Below, one piece after another: positions 1 through 10,515 of a DNA stretch of 64,000 nt. The position numbers were made by a program, and so were the translations under genes. Position 1 is the stretch's first letter; each line of letters starts with the position of its first letter. The DNA is taken from positions 62,001-126,000 of the forward strand of contig NOKP01000047.1 in assembly GCA_002682825.1 (NCBI GenBank). Direction: 5' to 3'. The stretch comes from Neonectria sp. B-13 (taxonomy: Eukaryota > Ascomycota > Sordariomycetes > Hypocreales > Nectriaceae). Below the pieces are notes generated by a model. The model made no database searches, was not told the origin of the DNA, and saw only the letters and a program-made list of their open reading frames with translations.

Positions 1-1719
1 ACAACACAGTGCGTGCTGGACACATTTGCCGATCATACTGAGAGAAAACACAGTTCATGGCAATAAACCCAGCAGTCCGTCAAAGGCGCAGATACAAGGG
101 GTTGGGGAAGTACAAGGAGCTACTCCTCAGGTAAAGTTCCAATGCTCAGAGAGCCTATAACTTGAGGAAAAACTACATCAAAGTGACGTCTGGGTTTCTG
201 GCGGTAAACTCTGTTGCGGACTGCCCCTCCAACTCGCGTTCCGATCAGTCAACCATGTCTTGGTGCTTGTCTTAAAAAGTTCGGATGCAGCCAATACAAA
301 GGAATACCGCGCTCCAGAAAGTGGAGTTCACGGCACGGCTCAGTCCGCCTGCAGATCCAGCAGATCAAAATGTGACGGTTCAACAAGTACGTCTCAGTGA
401 CTTGGGCGGGCTTGTAGAAGATCAGCGATAGCTGAAAACATGCAGAGGGCTGCTGTAGAAAAGATGACGCATTCGTCACTATAGCACCTTTCCTGGTAAA
501 TCGGAAGCAGTCATCTTTCTCTAGTGGCAGACCGATTTCTGGAGTACTCGGAATGTGACGCACAAGGGCCAGGACATTTCGCCATATGAGCTGGGTTCAT
601 CCATCGCATACTGAACCCATGTATAAAACGAAGCAAAGAAGCCTATGTGAGGCGATAATCCAAGCCCTACCCAGCTCAACGACAGACATTAAGTCAAGCT
701 TAGCCCACGAATCGTTGTATGCCTACTTCCGTCTTTTCATCGAACCCTGCTGTTCATTTAATTGATAACTCAGACTTCAATTTTAAGCCGCATATCACGA
801 TGTCTGACCGCAAGGTACGCTGATGAATAAGAACATACCCGATCAAGAAGATAACTGACCTGCGACAGTAGATAATATACTATTCCTTCCCATCCATTGA
901 ACACTGGGAGCTGTCTGACCAGCAGGTGACAGAGTAAGTGAAGCGTCAACCAAATTCCCACGATCTCTACTCAGTAGCACGCCACCAGGGTCGTTAAAAA
1001 GAACACCGGTGTCGAGCAGTGGATTCAGAACAAAGCCTTGCCTTCTACAGCTTACCCTTCGTGAGTCCCCGAAAGTCCCGATGTATCGAACTATGACACA
1101 GCTCACTCACTGAATTAAGGCCCGTGACGGTGGATAACATCCAGAAGCTGAAGCAACTTGAGGGTGTGGTAGTTGAAGAGATTGAAGATGTATAGAATTC
1201 TACAATGAATTGATGTGTGCAGCTACATCGAATACGAACCTTGGTCTGAACCATGGTCATCTACGTATCTTTTGCGCCTCTTCTATCTTGTTTCTGCGAT
1301 ACACGGTCTTTAAACCATTACAATGGACAAATTAGTTTCTCAAAAGCTTCAATACTCTCCCAGTGAACGTCGCACTGAGCCGTATAAACTGGTGAGATGA
1401 TGGTCTATAGTCCTACTTTTCACAGACAGAGAATCATGGGGGAAACAAACTGCAATGGTGAAAGATGCGAGTTGTAAATTGTAATAGGCCTGAAGGTTTG
1501 ATAAACATTGTCCCTGCCACGACTTAATCAGCTGCCTGCATCTATAAAAGACGGTGTTGTTGCTATCTTCCTGACTTAGCTTGTCAGTGCTCCAGCTCCC
1601 TTTTAACCTTAGACTAGGCTGGCCCAATTGTTGAAAATGGGCCTAGCAAATAAAAACACAAGAACGCCAGCACCATATCCGGGCCTCCTTGTCAGCCCGC
1701 CCTGACACAGGATTCCCAC
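1..1719. other. Gene-poor stretch, no supported gene
   Basis: Short open frames occur on both strands (for example 249-563 and 1349-1627, minus), but none shows a recognisable domain, a codon pattern or splice continuity with a neighbour. The stretch lies downstream of the tyrosinase gene, and I see only intergenic sequence. Confidence 0.5.
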
Positions 1720-2782
1720 TTAGTTGCCGTATACATAGCAGAACCTCCCGCTCTGGACCCACATGATATTTTCGACAGCCTGGCTTTCGTCGATGAAATC
1801 TTCTATCATAGGCACCTCGTCCTGCAGTGTTGCCTCGGTAGCTGCGTCATCCTGGTATCTATTGCCTCCATACTCAGTTTGCCTCGAACTGTTGACTGAC
1901 TGCCACTCCCACCAGATGCGATCAATGTTACCATGGTGGAGATAAAAAATGGGATCTAGCTTCCTTAGATTTCTCAATGGTTCACTCATAAAAGGGGAAG
2001 ACACTTACCATTGGGAGAATAGTTCTGCAACATATCACCACCAAGACCTGTGGTTGCAGTTAGAAAGATTGCAGCATGGGAATAACTGCGAGCGAACCTC
2101 CGTGAGCGCTTCTGTGGGGTCCATTTTCCAATGCAGGGCGGAAAAGCGAGTAGATACCAATATCCAGTGTTTCATTTACCAGATCAGGGGCCGCATATTC
2201 CTCGAAAATGGATGCTGTGAAGGAACGTTGGAGGCAGTGATCATTTGGAGTCGAGACCTGCAAGTCTTTGAATGGGCCGTCTGTGACACATCCATTCGAA
2301 GAATCTCCGTCTCCTCCGAACCCAAGTTCCGCATCAAATACAGCCGACGAGAAAGGGTCTTGATAATCGAGACTCCAGTCCCAGTATGTTGCGTATCCGG
2401 TGTAGTTACACTTATCTCGCAGAGCGTCCTCGTACAGTTGGATAAACCACCTGTGCCAAGGGAGGAATACACCTACTAAGTGGACTGAGCAATAGCAGTT
2501 AGCAGGAGCAAATCATTCGTTGTCCAACTGCAACGTACTTTCCAGGTCCAACTGCCGATGCACATTGGGGAAATCATCGAACAACGAAGTAGAGTTCGAG
2601 TTCGATAATCGAGAAGGCGTAGTCTTGAGACACTGCACAGCCTCAAGGTAGTTCGACTTTTCAGAGTCAGTCAAGGAGCGCCATTCCTTACGAACAGTAG
2701 GATCTTCGCAGGTTGTCTGGCGCTTAATGGCCATGGCGTTGCAAAGGGTTAGGAAAATTGGGAGAAGCTTGAATGTCTTCAT
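1720..2782 (-). CDS. Secreted short tyrosinase (type-3 copper oxidase)
   Basis: Type-3 copper enzyme expected to oxidise mono- or diphenols to quinones. I rebuilt four exons: 2539-2782, 2098-2484, 2009-2047 and 1720-1955, giving 301 aa. The introns are 54, 50 and 53 bp, and the first two have clear CTAAC branch sites. Residues 1-18 (MKTFKLLPIFLTLCNAMA) look like a secretion signal. The copper-A histidines are in FPNVH, EIH and LPWHRWF; the copper-B histidines are in NGPHRSAHGG and in DPIFYLHHGNIDR near the end. All six are present, so the site looks intact. The protein ends shortly after the core in a Cys-Tyr-Val-Tyr-type tail and lacks the long C-terminal cap of classical fungal tyrosinases, so it belongs to the short secreted subgroup that includes catechol-oxidase-like and RiPP-tailoring enzymes. 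No UstYa-type partner or precursor peptide is seen nearby. The substrate is unknown. Confidence 0.87.
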
Positions 2783-2928
2783 ATCTTAGAGGAACGACTG
2801 AAATACTGAGTGGGTGATTATTTGGTAGGTGGGAGTTTAGGTCGAGTGATGTTCAGTCATCAGGCATGACGATCTCATTACCTTTATCCCTTTTCCTTGA
2901 CCTCTGCTCTTTCTCGTCGGCCGTGTAT

Positions 2929-3400
2929 CATGATCATCACTTACGTCCTCAAGAATCAATGTCCACGTCATCTTCCAATGTCCACGTCATCTTCCGGGAA
3001 CTCAAGGGAAAGGTTTTCCTGCATGCATGAGATAAACACACCGTGAAAGAGGCAGAAAGATGTAGGGACAGTGGCTCGTGTTGCTGACGCGTCTCGGCTC
3101 CATTACGAGCTCACCCCCAGGTTCCTTTAGATCAAGGCATGGCGTAGCGTGAGCCTATCTACTGGGGTCTACATATCTCAAAATAGATATTCTTGTCGGT
3201 AACAGTTAGACCTACCGGAAACTCCTGGCCATTACTATCACGCCTACATCATGCTCATTGTTTACGTTTTCAAGAGTCAATGCCTATGTAGTGTCTTAGG
3301 TGAAGCAAACATTGCGCAGGGAACATACAGGGAGGAAGAGAGAAGGATGACAGAGGGTGTAAATTTCGCTGCTGACGCGTCTATGCGGCGTATTCGGAGG
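2929..3400. repeat. Diverged direct repeats upstream of tyrosinase
   Basis: Two related blocks, about 2929-3105 and 3241-3395, share the order TCATGNTCAT..TTACG..TCAAGANTCAATG and, further on, GCTGACGCGTCT. Several differences are C-to-T, as expected of repeat-induced point mutation. Inside the first block an 18-20-base unit ATGTCCACGTCATCTTCC is tandemly duplicated near 2958-2997. They sit in the tyrosinase promoter side and may be an old duplicated regulatory segment or a transposon remnant. Confidence 0.45.
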
Positions 3401-4108
3401 GATATCTTGAAACGGGACAGCTCACGTATATGCGGCTGATTCGTTCTCTGTCGGGCTAAACGCTTGTGGCTCTAGCATTCGGTGAACACGAGCCAGCTTT
3501 CCACCAACTTAGAAACATTGAGCAGCCCGGCTACGTTGTCTTCAGTGGGCCTCGGGCCTTGTACATTACCTATAGACTCCACTTCCTAATTTAAAGCGAG
3601 ATGACGCCGGATTATCTTGACGCTTGGCTTCAGGCTGTCTTAAGCAGGTTTAGAGAGGGGAATTGATATATGGGCAAGTTCCATTGCGCCCTAGAGGGCA
3701 GCTATCTACATGTCTATTCTCTAACTACTATAGAAGGAAGAACCTCTTCGTCGCTGTTGCTATCAAGCAGTTCCCATTGACTCCTTCGCCTCCGGATGCT
3801 GGGTTGCGTCCTTCGTCCGCTGGTACGTACTCCTGTAGTTCTTCCAATTCCAAGAACAGATGGCTGGCTGCGTGTCTGGCGCTGGGATGAGGAATTTGCC
3901 TGGCTGCTAGCCTGTTGGCTCGCTTCTAGTGCAAACCTGGCAAGCGTCGACGTGTTCTGACTCCCTGCTGGTCGACCTCGCTTACGCCCTATCGCCTGAC
4001 TGGTTGGCTTACTGGCTGGAGGGATATTGGACTGGGTACAAATTAGAGCCGTCGGCAGAACCGAGATGGAGTAACAAAGAGGGTCCTATCCAATCAGATA
4101 TCATAAAA

Positions 4109-4161
4109 GTCATGCCCGTGTAAGAGTCATGCCCGTGTATCAAAAATGTCACGCCCGTATA
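4109..4161 (+). repeat. Three-copy 14-base motif
   Basis: GTCATGCCCGTGTA occurs at 4109-4122 and 4126-4139, and a one- to two-base variant (GTCACGCCCGTATA) at 4148-4161. It lies at the edge of an AT-rich tract, which suggests the sub-terminal repeat of a decayed DNA transposon. No transposase is readable. Confidence 0.45.
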
Positions 4162-4473
4162 TCAATTCCCTTAGAGAGATCTTACAGGAAATGGCTAATG
4201 TAAAATTTGAGCGTTACAAGCGAAGCATAGTAATTCAACACTTGGAGAAACTAAAGGACCTTAATAGGAATCCTCGTAATACTAAGGTTATATTTTAAGA
4301 AAATATCATTCTTTAAACGATGTACTTCATAAGCGAAATGGTCAAGATCCAGAGAATCGGAAAGTAAGGAGCGACTCTTCAAATAAACACTCTTCCCAAC
4401 TTACTAGCGTTTGGGTTAATTATTTAGCATTAATGTTAGCCTTTCTCGAACATTCGAAACCCAGACCAGACTG

Positions 4474-4557
4474 GGAACGGGGCCCGTTACGAATCACGAA
4501 ATGAGGGCAGAGTTTTTAAAGCTGTGATGGGTCCCAAAGCTGAACGGGCCCCATTCC
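4474..4557. repeat. Short inverted repeat, possible MITE-like hairpin
   Basis: GGAACGGGGCCCGTT at 4474-4488 pairs with AACGGGCCCCATTCC at 4543-4557 (14 of 15 bases complementary), separated by about 54 bases. Each arm also contains the palindrome GGGGCCC/GGGCCC. The size and form fit a miniature inverted-repeat element or a footprint, but no target-site duplication was identified. Confidence 0.4.
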
Positions 4558-5051
4558 TGGCTTTACTACTTGAGTATAATTGAACGCACTTCTGAGAGGA
4601 CACAACTACGTGCACGGGCCAGTTTTATTGTATTTGATTAAATTAGAGGCAACTCCTAATACAGTAGAGGTCGACCAGACTCAGATCAAAAGAAGTGGTT
4701 CGGAAGGATTGTTAAGTCATCTTCGTTCCGATTTTCGGAGATCACCTCTCCACTGACACTAGCTGTGTACGTGTCATCACGCATCAACGGGCAAGCCAAC
4801 CATCCAAAGTGAATCGTTCCAGAGTCTCTCTTCCGAGGGCCTATTGTAAATGTAAGAGTAATATCCACCATCGATTTAGTAGAACATAGCCGAATTCGTA
4901 GTCAGCAGGTTCGACTAAGAATTGTCTCAACACACACTTGACGCCGAGGCAGTGCTCGGCAGACGGCGACGGTAGCCACGGGGATGGGCTACGCGCCCTT
5001 AGTGTGGGCAATGGCGTGGTCAGGATATCGGCAGTGGCCTTCGCACTCGTC

Positions 5052-5123
5052 GTCATCTGGCGCCCAGGTAGCTTTCGACCGAGGGCGGTATGGGCGGCCG
5101 CCTAGCGGCCGCCTCGTCCACCT
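5052..5123 (+). repeat. Left GC-rich inverted repeat (pair with 7759-7823)
   Basis: A roughly 72-base block containing AGGGCGGTATG followed by two NotI-type palindromes (GCGGCCGC) separated by three bases, then CTCGTCCACCT. The reverse complement of 7759-7823 has the same order with a few substitutions and a small length difference. The two copies face each other across the alcohol dehydrogenase gene. Confidence 0.6.
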
Positions 5124-6320
5124 AGAGGGGTCGCCACCTCCTTTATCAGACACTTGCCCCTTCTTGAGCTTTGCCAGCTCCTCCGGGTCCACATAATCCA
5201 CTTGTCAAATCTTAGAATCAGCATCAGTGATAGAAGGGCGATGCTCCTGCTGGCCTTGGAGTTGGCAGACAAATCCCGCAGGAAATGAAAGGCCTGAAGG
5301 AAGCGATTTACCGAACAAAGCAACACGATTATCCAGCAGCGAGAGTTAATCCGAGAACGCACTAGCTTCTACCTATTCTGGTAACTCACATTCGTGGTGC
5401 GGACATCGGCATCATCGATGAAGATATATTTTCTTTCGCCTTCGGCTTGGTCTACGATTTTCAGTCACCAACTCTCGTCAGGGTGCTTTTGCCCTAGATA
5501 CACTAGATACAGGATTCTCTAAGTTCCAACGCTGCCATTGTCAAATCATAGGATAACCTTGAGACCAGAATCACAACATTCCGGCCCTAGAATCAGATTT
5601 CGGGCTGCTGCCAGGGACCCTGGCAAGCTCCGGATAGGCAGGCCTGATCGGGCACATCAGACCCCCGGGCCCCGGGCCCGTCACATCACCGGAGCCGGGA
5701 CGGAACAGCCCATCGGACTCGGACCCGGGCTCTGGGACTGACCATCGGGACCTTCAATGACCTGACAGACCCCACACTGCCCTAATAGACCTCTTAGTCC
5801 CAGACCAGTCTCTGACTGTGACAAGGTCTATAAGGCCGATCCGTGAGACCCTCATTACATAGAAATCAAGAGCTTCTTTCCACATCTGATCCCCATTGCT
5901 AGATGTAATAACTATGTTAACATAAACCCGGATTTCGGGGAATTCATCTTTAGAATGTAAGGAGATTGTTCTCCTGGGCGCTGCCATGTCCAATTGATCC
6001 CTGCTGTTTAAACCTGGCGCACAAGTCTTGGCATGTGTGCGGACTACGGTGGCTTTGTTGCGGTTTCGAATTGATCCAACCTTGATTGCAGCGTCCAAAT
6101 TGAACCTGTGAGTGCACAACGGTATCACAGATTTGTGGTCCCTGAACTCTCGTAAGGGGTAGGTCTATAGGATGCTGTGTAGGCCTAGTTTGGTTGGACG
6201 TCTGATTCTTGCTCTTTACCGTGGCGGCGGACACGAGCCCCAGGGACCGTATTTGCCTGTTCGACAGTATGACCTTTTGAGTCCCCTTAAACCATATGGC
6301 GAAGATTCTCTTCAAGTTGT

Positions 6321-7536
6321 CTAGTCCTCGTTCACTAATACATAGCGGTACCTGGCCTTGCCTGCCTCCATATCCACGATCGCGGCATTGGCGTCTTGCA
6401 TTGGCCTCTCCACGATCCAGGGATGAATTGCTTGGTCTGCAGCAAGTTGCAACATTTCTCGAATCTCACTTGGGGAGCCAATACCCGAGCCTCCAATTTT
6501 TGCACCCTTGGCGATAATCATGAAAGGTTGAAACGTCACACCTCCGCCCTCAGGCACTCCCACCTGAATGAATTGGCCCTCAGTCCTAAGAAGCCCAAGG
6601 TACTCGTTAAGTGGCATCTGTGAAAGTAACGTCAGAATAGTGCATTGGGTCAAGTGTCTCAATAGGGCAGGAAAGAGACTGTCATACCTGCGAAGACGAA
6701 ACGGTGCTGACGATGAGGTCGAGAGACCGAGCGTGCATCTCGGCCCAATCCTTGTCTTCGCTCGTGGCAATATATTCGTCAGCGCCAAGCTTGAGGACAT
6801 CTGCTTTCTTGTCCAGGCGGCGAGAGATTGCAACGACTTTGGCCGCACCGAGTGCCTTGGCCCAAAGAATTCCAAAATGGCCAAGGCCCCCGATGCCAAC
6901 GATCCCGACCCTCTTCCCAGGTCCGCACCCATTCTTCTTCAGCGGAGAATACATCGTGACGCCTGCGCACAGCATTGGGGCTGCCTCGGCTGAACTGAGA
7001 GCATCGGGGATCTTAAAAACGTTGTGGGATGGGCTTCGCAGGTATTTGGAGTACCCCCCGTATGTTGTGTCCCCGGAGAAGTGCTTGTCATTGTAAGTTT
7101 GGACAACTCGGGTCGAGCAGTAGTTTTCTTTTCCGGTGGCGCATTCCTCGCAATCCCCGAAGCGGCCCAGGCAAGTGTCGCTCTGGGCCCCGACGCCAAC
7201 GCGATCTCCAACTCGAACATTACCTTCGGCCTTAGAGCCAACCCGGGTGGCAACACCGACGACTTCATGGCCAACGACACATGGGTAATTGGTAGGTCCC
7301 TATAGAATTATGAGGTCCTTGTAGTTCTATATCAATGTCATACCTCCTATCAAGAAGTTACTTACCCAGCCGCTCCTCAGTGTGTGTAAGTCGGATGCGC
7401 AGATGCCGCAGTGGGTAATCTTGATGTCGATATCGGTTTCTTCCCACGTCTTGGGCGTATACTTTCCCCAAACCATCTTGCCATGGACGGCCTCCTTATC
7501 CAACCCCACCCATCCTTCAAATTCATAGCCAGACAT
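6321..7536 (-). CDS. NADP-dependent zinc alcohol dehydrogenase (ADH6/CAD type)
   Basis: Medium-chain zinc dehydrogenase of the cinnamyl-alcohol/ADH6-7 group, expected to reduce aldehydes with NADPH in the cytosol. Three exons, 7366-7536, 6688-7299 and 6321-6617, give 359 aa, the usual family length. The introns (66 and 70 bp) are both in phase 0. Catalytic zinc ligands are visible as CGICASD near residue 45 and GHEVVG near residue 68. The four structural-zinc cysteines lie in a C..CxxC..C block ending GKENYC near residues 98-112. The nucleotide-binding loop GIGGLGHFG follows near residue 190. I chose MSGYEFEG as the start because family members begin there; an upstream ATG at 7575 would add 13 residues. 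The gene is intact yet lies between two inverted GC-rich repeats in a transposon-like setting, and it is read in the same direction as the downstream-facing regulator at 7.9-9.9 kb. Confidence 0.9.
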
Positions 7537-7898
7537 TTTTACTCGGTAGGTGGTGTTAAGATTAGAAAGCGGCACAAGCGCGAAGGGTTTATGTCAACGA
7601 TCTGATGAGAACGACAGAAAGCTCAGTAGCGCAGAGGAGGAGACTGGATCATAAATAAACAGTACTTATTCCCTGACAAGAGTTGCGTTTCGAGTGGGGT
7701 AGGCATCAGAGATTGGACAATGGGACAGTTTGGAGGTTGCGGCTCCGCTAGGGTGGCAAGGTGGATGAAGCGGCCGCCTTGCGGCCGCGCATACCGCCCT
7801 AGCTACCTGACTACCAAGATGACGCCAAAAGATGATCATCGGTTGTTAAATTAATTAGACTCATGCTGCATTCTACACCAGGTAACTCTCCATTGTGT
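7537..7898. other. ADH promoter / end of regulator gene
   Basis: A 362-base spacer between the alcohol dehydrogenase start and the stop of the Zn2Cys6 regulator upstream of it. It holds the right GC-rich inverted repeat at 7759-7823. No further gene is visible. Confidence 0.6.
7759..7823 (-). repeat. Right GC-rich inverted repeat (pair with 5052-5123)
   Basis: The reverse complement reads GTCATCTTGGTAGTCAGGTAGC.. then AGGGCGGTATG, two GCGGCCGC palindromes three bases apart, and TTCATCCACCT, matching the left copy in order. It lies about 220 bp upstream of the alcohol dehydrogenase start, so it may also act in that promoter. Confidence 0.6.
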
Positions 7899-9890
7899 CT
7901 AGTGATGGCACCCCCCAGCGTATTGGACCTCCCTACCCGTGAGGATTTTCAGATACTCGTCTATTTAGTCGTTAGCGCTGCATGGCATATGCGAAGCTCG
8001 AGCAACATCGCAGTGCTAGAGTCCGTGAAGTAATACACTTACTGGCAGCACCCCATTTATATCCGATCAAGCGCAAGGTGTCTTTTACTTCAACGAGCAT
8101 TTCGTGATAGTTGTTCTGACTGTTTTCCCGGATATACCATGCATAGTTCGCTGCAGCTTGGTATAGGCACTCAACGACCAGAGGGCTTACTTTTGCCAAT
8201 CCGTCAAGTTCTATGACTTGTCGGATGGTTTTAGCAAGCCTAAACACTTCGGTGGAGACTTCCTCAAGCCCACTAATAGCTGTTTTCTGCATATCCAGTC
8301 GAGTACTGGATCCGGCGTCGGTTACATTTCCAGTGTCGATGCACGAGTACATGTCACAGAGGTTCAACCGCGCACTATGACAAAGCGCCAGACCTGTGAA
8401 ACGTGCTCCTAGCCCGGGATTTTCCCCATCGTTTGCAACTCCCTCCGATTCGTCCCGCAATACAAGGGTTAAGGTCCGTAAGGTTCGGTCAAGCTGCAAG
8501 GCCTCCTGGAACCGGAATTCAGGATCCACCTCCGCTTGGTCGTTCATGTGGCGGAGGACGTGCGAGAGAAGGTGCGCTGCTTGACACGTGCGAGAGAATG
8601 GAGACGCCCGAACATTCGTACCCACAGAGACAGCGAGCGGCTGATTAACGGAGAGTTCCTGTCACCCTGTCAGCATACTGTTCTAGGATATGGCTTTGGA
8701 GAAGTACCCCTGTGTCCCAGCTCTGGTCATCAGAAGGCAAGAAGTCATCCGAGCCAGCATCTTCACTTGCAAATGGGTGATGTCTGTTGCCAATATTGAC
8801 ATATCTAGTGATTCAGTTTAGCAGTTATATGCCAGAGGGCCAAGTATTTTGCTTTCGGGTTAGTTTGACAGAAGTCTTACCTATCGAGAATGATGATCGC
8901 CCACCATATTCGACGTCGCTCCTCGTGTTCCGTCCACGTGTCTACAGTAGTTAGAAGCAAGGTTAACTCGGCTTTCACGTAGGTTTGGCAAAGGGGCCCT
9001 ACTAGGAGTGGGGAGCATTTGTTGCGCGATCTTTGGTTTGTGGAGACCCATAGCGTGACCCAACCTCGCGCAATGTCCCACAGTAAGATATGCCGCTGGA
9101 TATATTCCGTTCGCAACTTCGTAAACTGATATCAACACAGCTGCTTGCATCAGCCTCAATGAAAAGACATTGTGCATCTCGACGTAAGAATAGAAAGACT
9201 TTATACAATGGTAGAGAGCCGTCTGTGGGTCTACCCCTTCCCCTAAGGGTTGGTTAAGTAGTTCCATAGTTAAGCATAGCAGCGCTGTGTCTGCACTACA
9301 CCGGTCCCAAGATTCGGTGGCTTCTTGAGAGAAACGCAGCTTCGACACTAAGATACAGAGGTCAGTACTCGTAGTTCTGTTGTAAGGCCAAGCAGTTGAT
9401 GGGTACCAATAGGGAACCAGGTATGAACAGTGCCAAAATATTTCTCCATGGTCCTCGGCATTCGGACGCTGCTCCTCAGAGAACAAAGATATTCATCTGG
9501 GAGCGAAACAAGTGGCTTTTCAACCGTGCATTTCTTGTATTCAAAAGCCGCAGAGTCGAGAAAAAACAAGGAAGGAAACCGGCTCACGAATACGGTCGAC
9601 TGACTATGCTGTGAGATGAGAGGGTTGCAAAGGTTTTTTTGCGTGCGCGATGGTGATGTCGTGCGTGCCGTTTGCTCGCTGCTCGTAGTTTCTAAGCGAT
9701 CGGCGAGCTCCGTGATAGTCCGTTGAAGACGATCGATCTGGTTTTCCCGAAAATCTTCAGAGTATTCACAGGTCTTGTCGTACTTGATGCAGAGGGAACA
9801 CTTGGGAAGCTCCTTTGTGCATTTCCGCTTTCTTTTCCGACATGTTCCGCAACTTTGACGGGTCGTTCCCGTGTGATCTGTCTCAGACAT
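7899..9890 (-). CDS. Zn2Cys6 fungal transcription factor
   Basis: Nuclear DNA-binding regulator of the Gal4 type. Six exons were rebuilt: 9407-9890, 9003-9347, 8881-8941, 8708-8804, 8043-8640 and 7899-7960, giving 548 aa. All five introns (59-82 bp) preserve frame. The binuclear zinc cluster has its six cysteines at residues 14, 17, 24, 31, 34 and 41 with a basic RKRKRK stretch between them, followed by a heptad-like linker (ENQIDRLQRTITELADRLE split by one residue). The middle region has the fungal-specific activator domain signatures (VHTWFPI, IYPAAYLTVGHCARLG, EERRRIWWAIIILDR, PFSRTCQAAHLL). The C-terminus ends after EYLKILTGREV, as in relatives. The donor of intron 2 has two possible positions; I chose the one giving LPTPNTWTEHEERRR. 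It is the obvious candidate regulator for the neighbouring dehydrogenase, reductase and P450 genes, but no binding sites were proven. Confidence 0.88.
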
Positions 9891-10515
9891 GGTGACTTGG
9901 ATTGCCCTGGGGACGGCCAGGGGGGCCCTTTGGACACTAAGGAGAAGGGGCATGAGGTGGGCGGTGGGCGGTAGGTGGACTAGGCGGCCGCATGCTCCGG
10001 CTTTATACCGCCACAGGGTGGGCGGAAGGCGGACTAGGCGGCCGCATGCTCCTCCTTTTTACCTCCACAGGGTGGGCGGAAGGCGGACAAGGCGGCCGTA
10101 TGCTCCGCCTTTGTACTACCACAGCCCTGTGGAGTTGGGCGGACAAACTATGTATCCTGTAAAGGTTTTCTATCGTGCATACCTAGCGTCACCTAACACC
10201 TAAGTACATTTGTCATCAGTGAATAGATGTGCTATTTCACGAGGGACTGGCTTCTGTGGAAAGACAAAGTGGCGCTAGCTGTGGAACGCACTCATTCTTG
10301 GCACGGGTGCATACGATCAGGCCGTTCTTTTGGCAGTATATACGCCATTTGCGATTGTTTATAACGCCCACTTTAGCCACCAGCCATTTTGCTCAACACC
10401 AGCGATAAATTGCAGTCTCAATACCATCTCCTTCCATTACCCAACAGATTGCTCGAGATACAACATCTCTAACTCAGAGCCTCCTTTCTCCTCACGAGAA
10501 CCCATCGACTCCAAG
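9891..10515. promoter_or_regulatory. Divergent promoter between regulator and SDR
   Basis: This 625-base interval separates the minus-strand regulator from the plus-strand dehydrogenase and must hold both promoters. It contains the 54-bp tandem repeats at 9963-10124. Immediately after them is CCACAGCCCTGTGG, a short palindrome. No TATA box is obvious. Confidence 0.6.
9963..10124 (+). repeat. Three tandem 54-bp GC-rich repeats
   Basis: GGTGGGCGG recurs at 9963, 10017 and 10071, so the unit is exactly 54 bases. Copies two and three differ from copy one by a handful of substitutions. Each unit carries GCGGCCG(C/T)ATGCTCC followed by a CTTT..ACC(G/T)CCACAG tail. That composition and the GCGGCCGC...CCGCC order resemble the inverted repeats at 5052 and 7759. 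They could be repeated regulator-binding sites or fragments of the same repeat family. Confidence 0.75.

Larger units (their letters stand above)
2783..6320. other. Long gene-free, repeat-rich interval
   Basis: About 3.5 kb with no convincing gene. It holds the diverged repeats near 3 kb, a three-copy short motif at 4109-4161, a roughly 84-bp inverted-repeat structure at 4474-4557, an AT-rich tract around 4185-4470, the left GC-rich inverted repeat at 5052-5123, and a GC palindrome-rich patch near 5661-5680 (CCCCGGGCCCCGGGCCCG type). A minus-strand frame at 4989-5201 reads like degraded coding sequence (VDPEELAKLKKGQ near its start) and runs through the left inverted repeat. I could not attach it to a family. 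Confidence 0.5.
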
